From assembly GCA_016930215.1 (NCBI GenBank), contig JAFGHH010000387.1, positions 1-49,792 on the forward strand: 49,792 nucleotides of DNA, in the 5' to 3' direction. Below the pieces are notes generated by a model that was not told where the DNA came from, made no database searches, and saw nothing but the letters and a program-made list of their open reading frames with translations. Origin of the DNA: Deltaproteobacteria bacterium. Its GTDB lineage: Bacteria; Myxococcota_A; Polyangia; DRWM01; JAAZOP01. Positions 44,231 through 49,792 of the stretch are shown piece after piece. Both the position numbers and the translations under genes were made by a program. The first letter of the stretch is position 1, and each line of letters opens with the position of its first letter.

Positions 44231-45022
44231 ATGCGTGGATGGTTGGCTCTGGTGGCGGTGGCGGCGCTCGGCGCCGGGTTGTCGTGCGTGATCACGTCGG
44301 ACGACAACCACCAGACGTGCGGGCCGTCCAACTGCGCGGGGTGCTGCCTGGGCAACCTGTGCCAGGGCGGCGGCAGCACGTCGGCCTGCGGCACGGGCGG
44401 CGGGGCCTGCTACAGCTGTGCGGCCGGCCAGAGCTGCGTCGCCGGCGCGTGCGTCGGCGGGTCGGCGTGCAATTCGACGAACTGCACCGGCTGTTGCGTC
44501 GGCGACAACTGCGTCAACCCGCCGACCGACTCGGCCTGCGGCATCTACGGCTCGACCTGCCTGGATTGCGCGGCGGTCGGCCAGTACTGCAGCGCCGGGA
44601 CCTGTACGGGCGGGACGCCGACCTGCGGCCCGACGAACTGTGCCGGCTGCTGCGTCGGCGACACCTGCGTCGCCTCGCCGACCGACTCGGCCTGCGGCAT
44701 CTACGGCTCGACCTGCCTCGACTGCTCCGCCGTCGGCCAGTTCTGCAGCCTGGGCGCCTGCGTGACCCCGCAGTGGTGCATCGGCAGCACCTGCTACGAG
44801 ATCAGCGGCTCGTGCGACTTCTACGACGACCAGGACTGCTTCAACCGCACGCAGGCCTGGTGGTGCAGCCCCGACGGCTACGTCTACCTCAACGACTGCA
44901 TCACGCAGTGCGCACCGTACGGCATGCCCTACGCGTGCTGCGGCTGGGACCCGACCCGGGGCGACGACGCCTGCCTGTGCTGTGCGGAGTCGACCTGCGG
45001 CGGGTTCGAGTGCTATCCGTAG
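44231..45022 (+). CDS. Cys-rich lipoprotein with tandem CCxG modules
   Basis: A 263-residue lipoprotein. Start 44231 has an ideal AAGGAGG site; the signal MRGWLALVAVAALGAGLSC gives lipidation near Cys 19. Three tandem modules of about 48 residues follow (about 28-75, 78-125, 130-175), each with the framework C-x2-NCxGCCxG, CGxxGxxCxxC and QxCxxGxC; modules two and three share TDSACGIYGSTCLDC exactly. A different Cys-rich, aromatic domain ends the protein (CIGSTCYEISGSCDFYDDQD). About 17 percent of the mature residues are Cys, suggesting a disulfide-locked surface protein. Function unknown; such repeats are frequent in Myxococcota. Confidence 0.8.
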   Translation: MRGWLALVAVAALGAGLSCVITSDDNHQTCGPSNCAGCCLGNLCQGGGSTSACGTGGGACYSCAAGQSCVAGACVGGSACNSTNCTGCCVGDNCVNPPTDSACGIYGSTCLDCAAVGQYCSAGTCTGGTPTCGPTNCAGCCVGDTCVASPTDSACGIYGSTCLDCSAVGQFCSLGACVTPQWCIGSTCYEISGSCDFYDDQDCFNRTQAWWCSPDGYVYLNDCITQCAPYGMPYACCGWDPTRGDDACLCCAESTCGGFECYP

Positions 45023-45068
45023 CGGACACCGGTCGCCGGCAGCCGGACCGCGGGTCATGGAAAGTCGG

Positions 45069-46475
45069 ATGCGAACCCTTTCGTACCTGCTCCCGTGTCT
45101 GCTGCTCGGTTGCCATTCCTGGCACGGCGTCGAACCGGACGCGGACGTCGGTCGCGACGCGGATGCGGACGGCGTCGTGGACGACGACGGCGGAGCGGAC
45201 GGGGATGCGGACGCCGACGCCGACGCCGATGCGGACGCCGATGCCGATGCGGACGCCGACGCCGACGCCGATGCGGACGCCGTCACGTTGCTGGGCGTGG
45301 GCAGCGAGGCGAAGAGCCTGGACGCCTTCCCGCCGCTCGAGCGGACGTCGCTCGGCGACTGGTACGTGGATGGCAGCCGAACGAGTAGTGGCGACGGGAG
45401 GAGCCCGGAGACGGCGTTCTGCACGCTCGGCGAAGGGCTTGCGGCGCTGTCGGCCGGCGAGACGCTGCTGGTCCTGGGCGGCACGTACCTGTTGTCCGCC
45501 CCGATCGTCCGGACCGCGGCCTGGACGGCCGAGACGCGCGTGATGGGGTGCGGCGACGACCGGCCGGTGCTCGACGCCGAAGGCGTCGCGCCGAACACGG
45601 GAGCGCTGCAGTTCTCGGGCGGCGCGGCGAACGAGACGTGGCACCGGTTCCACGTGCGGAACGTGCCCGACCGCGGCGACGGCTACGACGGGCAGGCGAT
45701 CCGCGTCCTGGGCGCGTCGAATATCACGTTGTCCGATATGTGGGTCAGCCACTGTCGCCAGGACGGCATCTGGTTCTTCGGTGCCCGCGACTGCCTGGTG
45801 CAGGACTGCGCTGTCTGGCGCCTGGGGGACGGCGTGACGGCGGGGACGAACGTGCCGGACGGCTACGCGGCGACGGCCAACAGCGGGGAGTTCAGCGAGA
45901 ACGTGTGGTTCGCGCGGAGTCTCGCGGCGAACGCCGGGGACGACGGCTTCGACCTGTTCCGCGCGCGCAACAGCGGCGTGCTCGACAGCGTCTCGTATGA
46001 CGCCGGGCGCTACTGGAACGGCAGCAATGCCGGCGACGGCAACGGCTTCAAGATGGGCGGCGCCACCGGAGCGGCCGCGAACAGCATCGTCGGCTGCCTG
46101 GCCGTCGGTTGCCGCGCCAGCGGCATCGACGGGAACCAGGGCGCAACGCTGGAGTTCGAGCGGAACACCAGCGTAGGCAACGGCGAGTTCGGCTTCGACC
46201 TCAACGGCGACGTCGAGACGCAGCGCAACGTGGCGCACGAGAACATCGCCTTCGCCAACACGACCGCGTTCTACGCGGGCGACTTCGTGACGCACGAGCT
46301 CAACACCTGGAACCTCGGGATCGACGACCCGGCCTTCGCGTCCCCGGACCTCTTCGACTGGTCGCTGGCCGCGGGCAGTCGCGCGATCGGTGTGGCCGCC
46401 GACGGCGGGAACCTCGGGGCGAGCGAGGCGGCGCTGCGGCTCGCCAAGCACTGGCTGGCCCGGGACCTGCACTGA
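45069..46475 (+). CDS. Pectate-lyase-like (PL9-type) right-handed beta-helix lipoprotein
   Basis: A 468-residue lipoprotein; start MRTLSYLLPCLLLGC at 45069 (45057 is possible) with lipidation at Cys 15. After an Asp-rich part comes a 13-unit Asp-Ala linker (about residues 46-71), then a parallel beta-helix (about 85-460). The region GDDGFDLFRARNSGVLDSVS, GDGNGFKMGGATGAAANSIV, GCRASGIDGNQGATLEFERN matches PL9 pectate lyases, where the Lys of GNGFK and nearby Asp residues bind substrate and calcium. It should cleave or bind pectin or another uronic-acid polymer. The gap to the previous gene is 46 bases, so both may be co-transcribed. Confidence 0.8.
   Translation: MRTLSYLLPCLLLGCHSWHGVEPDADVGRDADADGVVDDDGGADGDADADADADADADADADADADADADAVTLLGVGSEAKSLDAFPPLERTSLGDWYVDGSRTSSGDGRSPETAFCTLGEGLAALSAGETLLVLGGTYLLSAPIVRTAAWTAETRVMGCGDDRPVLDAEGVAPNTGALQFSGGAANETWHRFHVRNVPDRGDGYDGQAIRVLGASNITLSDMWVSHCRQDGIWFFGARDCLVQDCAVWRLGDGVTAGTNVPDGYAATANSGEFSENVWFARSLAANAGDDGFDLFRARNSGVLDSVSYDAGRYWNGSNAGDGNGFKMGGATGAAANSIVGCLAVGCRASGIDGNQGATLEFERNTSVGNGEFGFDLNGDVETQRNVAHENIAFANTTAFYAGDFVTHELNTWNLGIDDPAFASPDLFDWSLAAGSRAIGVAADGGNLGASEAALRLAKHWLARDLH
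45204..45281 (+). repeat. Hexanucleotide repeat encoding 13 Asp-Ala units
   Basis: Thirteen GAYGCN units (78 bp) encode a flexible, acidic linker between the lipid anchor and the beta-helix. An 18-to-24-base higher-order pattern of GAT/GAC and GCG/GCC wobble is visible, which suggests block duplication. Confidence 0.88.
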
Positions 46476-46512
46476 CCCGCACGGCCCGCCGGAGCGCCGG
46501 GCCCCCCGGCGG
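46476..46512. other. Short convergent gap
   Basis: 37 GC-rich bases between two 3' ends with short GGGCC-type inverted repeats; no T-run. Confidence 0.3.
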
Positions 46513-47661
46513 TCACCGGCACAGCCGTTCGATCAGGTCCGCGTACAGCATCGCGGCGGCGTCCAGCGCGTCGGCCGCCAGGAACTCGTCCGCCCGGTGG
46601 GCCTGGGCGATGTCGCCCGGCCCCAACACGATCGTCTCCATTCCGGCGGCGGCGAACCACGGCGCCTCGGTGCCGTAGGGCGCCGTCGTCGCCGGCCGCC
46701 CGGACAGTTCCTCGGCCGCCCGGACCAGCGCGGCCTCCGGCGGCGTGGCCAGCGCCGCCGTGCCGGGATACAGCGAGCGCAGCTCGAAGCGCAGGCCCGT
46801 CCCGGCGACCGCCCGCGCGACCCGCGCGCACAGCTCGACCCGCAACGCCTCCTGGTCCATCCCGGGGAGCGAGCGGAGGTCGAACTGCAGCTCGCAGCGG
46901 GCGCAGACGCGGTTCGGCCGGTCGCCGCCCCGCAGCACGCCCGGGTTGAGCGTCGGGACCGGCACGGCGAACGCCTCGTCGCGGTGGTCGCGCTGCAGCT
47001 CGTCGCGCCAGCCGAGCAGGGCGTCGAGCACGCGGGCCATCCCTTCGACGGCACTGACGCCGCCCGCCGGATCGCTCGAGTGGGCCGCGCGGCCGTGGAG
47101 CACGATGCGCTCCATCAGCACCCCTTTGTGCGCCCGCACGGGAACGAGCCCGGTCGGCTCGCCGACCACGGCCCAGCGTGCCGGAGGAAGGCCGCCGGCG
47201 ACCAGCGCGCGGATCCCCTCCATGGCGCACTCCTCGTCGGCCGTCGCCACCAGGTGCAGCGGCGCGCGCAGTCCGGAGGGCGCGACGCGGGCGGCCGCGC
47301 AGAGCGCCGCGGCGAAGAAGCCCTTCATGTCGCAGGTCCCAAGGCCGTACAGTCGGTCGTCCTCCTCGGCCAGTCGCAGCGGGTCGCGCGACCAGGCACC
47401 CGCCTCGGCCGCGACGGTGTCGGTGTGGCCGGCGAGCACCAGGCCACCGTCGCCGCCGCCGAAGGTCGCGACGAGGTTGGCGCGCGGCGCGGGCCCCGGC
47501 AGCTCGTCGAGCCGTACCGTGGCCCCGAGCTCGACCGCCCAGCCGGCGAGCCGGTCGATGACGGCCCGGTTGCCCTCGTCCAACTCGGGCTCGAAGGAAC
47601 TGGCGGACGGGAGCGCCACCAGTTCCGCCAGCATCGCCCGCGGCGACGGCAGGCCGGTCAC
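46513..47661 (-). CDS. argE: Acetylornithine deacetylase-like M20 metallopeptidase
   Basis: A 382-residue dinuclear zinc hydrolase; E. coli ArgE has 383. Metal and catalytic motifs are present: LAGHTDTVAA (near 75), LYGLGTCDMKGFFAAAL (near 105), the catalytic Glu pair in TADEECAMEG and VVGEPTGLVPVRAHKG. The dimerisation domain contains HGRAAHSSDP. Start GTG 47661 overlaps the thiD stop by four bases (GTGA). ArgE removes acetate from N-acetylornithine in arginine synthesis; succinyl-diaminopimelate desuccinylase (DapE) is the main alternative, but the motif LYGLGTCDMKG favours ArgE. Confidence 0.85.
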   Translation of the reverse strand: MTGLPSPRAMLAELVALPSASSFEPELDEGNRAVIDRLAGWAVELGATVRLDELPGPAPRANLVATFGGGDGGLVLAGHTDTVAAEAGAWSRDPLRLAEEDDRLYGLGTCDMKGFFAAALCAAARVAPSGLRAPLHLVATADEECAMEGIRALVAGGLPPARWAVVGEPTGLVPVRAHKGVLMERIVLHGRAAHSSDPAGGVSAVEGMARVLDALLGWRDELQRDHRDEAFAVPVPTLNPGVLRGGDRPNRVCARCELQFDLRSLPGMDQEALRVELCARVARAVAGTGLRFELRSLYPGTAALATPPEAALVRAAEELSGRPATTAPYGTEAPWFAAAGMETIVLGPGDIAQAHRADEFLAADALDAAAMLYADLIERLCR

Positions 47662-48470
47662 GTGCCGTCCCCGTCGAACGGCCGCACGGTGTGGCCGTGG
47701 TCGAGCGGTCCGTGGCCGCGGCCGTAGCCGGGCGCCGACCGGAGCGCCTGGAGCACGTACGAGCGGGCGCGGGCCACGGCGTGCTCGAGCGCGAGCCCCT
47801 GGGCCAGACCGACGGCAATCGCCGAGGCGAGCGTGCAGCCGGTGCCGTGGGTGTGGCGGGTCTCCAGGCGCGGGGACGAGAACGAGCGCACGCCGTCGCG
47901 GGTCACGAGCAGGTCGACCACGTCGGAGCCGTCGGCGTGGCCCCCCTTGAGCAGGACGGCGCGCGGGCCCAGGTCGAGCAGCGCGCGGGCGGCGGCGAGC
48001 CGCGCCGCCGGGTCGCCGACCGGCCGGCCGGTCAGCGCCTCGGCCTCGGGCAGGTTCGGCGTGACCACCATCGCGCGCGGGACCAGCCGCTCGCGCAGCG
48101 TGCGCGCCGCGGCCGGCTCCAGCAGCGCGTGGCCGCCCTTGGCCGCCATCACCGGGTCGACCACCAACGGCACGTCCGGCGCGAGCCGGGCCAGCACCTC
48201 GACCACCGCGTCGATCACCTCGGCCGTGGCGAGCATTCCGGTCTTGATCGCATCGGCGCCGAGGTCGTCGAGCACCAGCTCGAGCTGGTACGCGACGAAT
48301 CCGGGCGGGACCGCGTGGATCCCGAACACCCCCTCCGTGTTCTGCGCCGTCACCGCGGTCACGGCGGTGGCGGCGTACCCGCCAAGGGCGGTGACGGTCT
48401 TGACGTCGGCCTGCAGGCCCGCACCACCCCCCGAATCGGAGCCGGCGACGATCAGCACACGTCCGTTCAT
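47658..48470 (-). CDS. thiD: Hydroxymethylpyrimidine / phosphomethylpyrimidine kinase
   Basis: A 270-residue ribokinase-family enzyme that phosphorylates HMP and HMP-P for thiamine synthesis. Motifs: IVAGSDSGGGAGLQADVKTV at the N-terminus, TAVTAVTAQNTEGV, MAAKGGHALL in the middle, and the anion-hole region TRHTHGTGCTLASAIAVGLA near 225. Length equals E. coli ThiD (266). Start 48470 follows GGGAGG. No TPP riboswitch was recognised upstream. It is coupled to argE by a four-base overlap, an unusual functional pairing. Confidence 0.93.
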   Translation of the reverse strand: MNGRVLIVAGSDSGGGAGLQADVKTVTALGGYAATAVTAVTAQNTEGVFGIHAVPPGFVAYQLELVLDDLGADAIKTGMLATAEVIDAVVEVLARLAPDVPLVVDPVMAAKGGHALLEPAAARTLRERLVPRAMVVTPNLPEAEALTGRPVGDPAARLAAARALLDLGPRAVLLKGGHADGSDVVDLLVTRDGVRSFSSPRLETRHTHGTGCTLASAIAVGLAQGLALEHAVARARSYVLQALRSAPGYGRGHGPLDHGHTVRPFDGDGT

Positions 48471-48609
48471 CGTGCCTCCCGGGCCCGTCGCGGCGCGGCC
48501 CGAGGCGAGTGTAGCAGGGAGTCGAGGGAGTCGAGCGAGTCGGACGGGAGGGCGATCCCGATCGGATGTCTTGTGCCCGCCGCACCGCCGGTCCAAGATC
48601 GAAGCCGCC
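48471..48609. promoter_or_regulatory. Divergent region between thiD and the aminotransferase gene, with 9-bp direct repeats
   Basis: Three copies of GAGTCGA/G at 48519-48525, 48528-48534 and 48537-48543 are spaced every 9 bases, close to one helical turn. No clear promoter hexamers and no TPP box were recognised. Confidence 0.35.
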
Positions 48610-49710
48610 ATGCCCTGCACCCCGTTCGCGCTCGAACGCTGGTTCGCCCGCCACGAGTTCTCCACGCGGTGGACGTTGTCCAGCTCCGATTGCGACGGGC
48701 TGTCGCAGGCCGAGCTGCTGGCCGGCGCCGACGCCGAGCTGCGGGCGCTGTGGGACGGGCTGCGCCTCGGCTACACCGAGTCCGCCGGGCACCCGCTGCT
48801 GCGGGCCGAGGTCGCCGCGACCTACGCCGGCGTGGCGCCGGACGAGGTGCAGGCGTTCGTGCCCGAGGAAGGGATCTACGCCGCGATGCGCTGCCTGCTG
48901 GAGCCGGGTGACCGCGTGGTCTGCACGGTGCCGGCGTACCAGTCGCTGTACCAGGTGGCGGCGGATCTGGGCTGCGAGGTCGTGCCCTGGAAGCCGCGGG
49001 AGGCCGGCGGCTGGCGGTTCGACCCCGACGACCTGGCGGCGTTGCTGCGCCCGGCCACACGCCTGGTCGTGGTGAACTTCCCGCACAACCCGACCGGAGC
49101 GCTGGCCACCCGCGGGGAGCTGGAGCGGATCGTGGAGCTGGTGCGGGCGCGCGGCGCCTGGCTGTTCTCGGACGAGATGTACCGCGGGCTCGAGCGCGAC
49201 GCGGCGGAGCGGCTGCCGTCCGCGGTCGAGCGGTACGAGCGGGCGGTCGTGCTGTCCGGCGTGTCGAAGACGTTGGGGCTGGCCGGGCTGCGGGTCGGCT
49301 GGCTGGTGGCGCGGGACGCGGAGCTGCGCGCCCGACTGGCCGCGTTCAAGGACTACCTGACGATCTGCGGCAGCGCGCCGAGCGAGATCCTGGCGTTGAT
49401 CGGGCTGCGCGGGCGGGAAGCGATCCTGGCGCGGCACCGCGAGCGGATCGCGCGCAACCTGGCGCGGCTCGAGGCGTTCGTCGCCGGGCGGCCCGCAACC
49501 CTGGCACTGTCCCCGCCACGGGCCGGTCCGGTCTGCTTCCCCCGGCTGACGACGAGGGAGGGTGCGACGGCGCTGGCCGAACGGGCGGCGGCCGCGGGCC
49601 TGCTGCTCGTGCCGTCGTCGGTCTTCGACTGGGGCGACGCGCACCTGCGGTTCGGACTGGGCCGCGAGAGCTTCGGCGAAGCGCTCGAGCGGTTCGGCGC
49701 GTTGCTCTAG
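48610..49710 (+). CDS. PLP-dependent class I/II aminotransferase
   Basis: A 366-residue fold-type I enzyme. The PLP-binding Lys is in LSGVSKTLGLAGLRVGWLV (near 220); the preceding NFPHNPTGAL (near 155) and SDEMYRGLE (near 195) are the Asn and Asp/Tyr that hold the cofactor, and the C-terminal LRFGLGR supplies the Arg for the substrate carboxylate. ATG 48610 gives a normal N-terminus; the open frame runs further upstream only as a shadow of thiD. Substrate cannot be named; the set is close to arginine/capreomycidine-type and aspartate-type aminotransferases. Confidence 0.88.
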   Translation: MPCTPFALERWFARHEFSTRWTLSSSDCDGLSQAELLAGADAELRALWDGLRLGYTESAGHPLLRAEVAATYAGVAPDEVQAFVPEEGIYAAMRCLLEPGDRVVCTVPAYQSLYQVAADLGCEVVPWKPREAGGWRFDPDDLAALLRPATRLVVVNFPHNPTGALATRGELERIVELVRARGAWLFSDEMYRGLERDAAERLPSAVERYERAVVLSGVSKTLGLAGLRVGWLVARDAELRARLAAFKDYLTICGSAPSEILALIGLRGREAILARHRERIARNLARLEAFVAGRPATLALSPPRAGPVCFPRLTTREGATALAERAAAAGLLLVPSSVFDWGDAHLRFGLGRESFGEALERFGALL

Positions 49711-49792
49711 GATCCGGGCGGCGGAGCGGCCGCGTCCTCCGGCACGTCCAGGCTCGGCGGGGTCACGGTCGGGGCCTCCTCCGCCGGCTCCG
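49707..49792 (-). CDS. Possible C-terminal end of a minus-strand gene (partial)
   Basis: A minus-strand frame open to the window edge ends at a TAG that shares the CTAG of the aminotransferase stop. The 28 visible codons are Pro/Ala/Glu-rich (EAPTVTPPSLDVPEDAA), as in disordered protein tails. Too short to assign; chance is possible. Confidence 0.35.
   Translation of the reverse strand, partial: EPAEEAPTVTPPSLDVPEDAAAPPPGS

Noticed and set aside
45649-45670. Additional parS-like CACGTG motif
   Set aside because: It lies in coding sequence and its second half is out of register, so the palindrome is broken.
48471-48609. TPP riboswitch upstream of thiD
   Set aside because: The conserved CTGAGA and ACCTG boxes were not found in the 139-base region on the thiD strand.

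Overview
The window is high-GC bacterial DNA, and its protein repertoire points to a Myxococcota (deltaproteobacterial) chromosome, probably an uncultured or little-studied lineage. Supporting signs are a MYXO-CTERM-like sorting tail (protein at 27634-31509), a CdnL/CarD-family regulator, several lipoproteins with Cys-rich, Asp-rich or Asp-Ala linkers, thrombospondin type 3 repeats fused to OmpA, a putative metal-binding DCDD motif, choice-of-anchor and lamin-tail-like domains, and two Omp85 proteins. No rRNA, tRNA, CRISPR array or intact insertion sequence was seen. Nearly all DNA is coding, in short runs with overlapping stop/start codons.

Layout. 1-2947: end of priA, then an Ig-like/beta-barrel surface protein. 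2978-4870 (minus): a two-domain lipoprotein and a J-domain protein with a reduced zinc centre, separated by an intergenic stretch that carries two parS-like 16-mers. 5054-10556 (plus): a tight run of cdsA, a one-POTRA Omp85 protein, a DUF4390-like protein, an NtrY-like histidine kinase and a TlpA/CcmG-like thioredoxin. 10560-12774 (minus): ccmA, ccmB and an inositol-monophosphatase-like enzyme. 12946-17721: a lamin-tail lipoprotein, a gluzincin-like protease and a convergent L,D-transpeptidase. 17879-18613: cdnL/carD as a self-contained unit with a good promoter and a textbook terminator.

18698-21626 is the most interesting part. Five tightly coupled small genes have the order and architecture of a type III secretion translocon operon: small helical protein, EspA/SseB-like filament protein, SycD/LcrH-like TPR chaperone, and two small translocator-like proteins with Gly/Ala-rich hydrophobic hairpins. 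This matches the Salmonella SPI-2 order sseA-sseB-sscA-sseC-sseD, yet no secretion apparatus gene is in the window. Directly downstream lie an OmpA-type protein with TSP3 repeats, a small lipoprotein and, convergently, a seven-POTRA Omp85 protein.

27634-36790 is a surface/secretome block: a 1291-residue protein with ten 32-residue disintegrin-like Cys repeats, a choice-of-anchor lipoprotein and a heparinase II/III-like lipoprotein. A highly structured 223-bp inverted-repeat element follows (36787-37009). 37086-41278 holds rsmB and rseP, with a sigma-54 activator that starts head-to-head with rseP so that the two ATG codons overlap. 41268-46475 is a second secretome block: a papain-like lipoprotein with two P-domains, a C-terminally anchored protein, a Cys-rich lipoprotein and a PL9-like beta-helix lipoprotein. 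46513-49710 is metabolic: argE-like peptidase, thiD and a class I aminotransferase.

Taken together, the genes describe a predatory or saprophytic lifestyle with heavy investment in the envelope and in exported hydrolases. The link between the translocon-like cassette and prey or host contact is inference. Starts were chosen by ribosome-binding site, signal peptide and spacing. Function calls rest on motif recognition by eye, with no database search.
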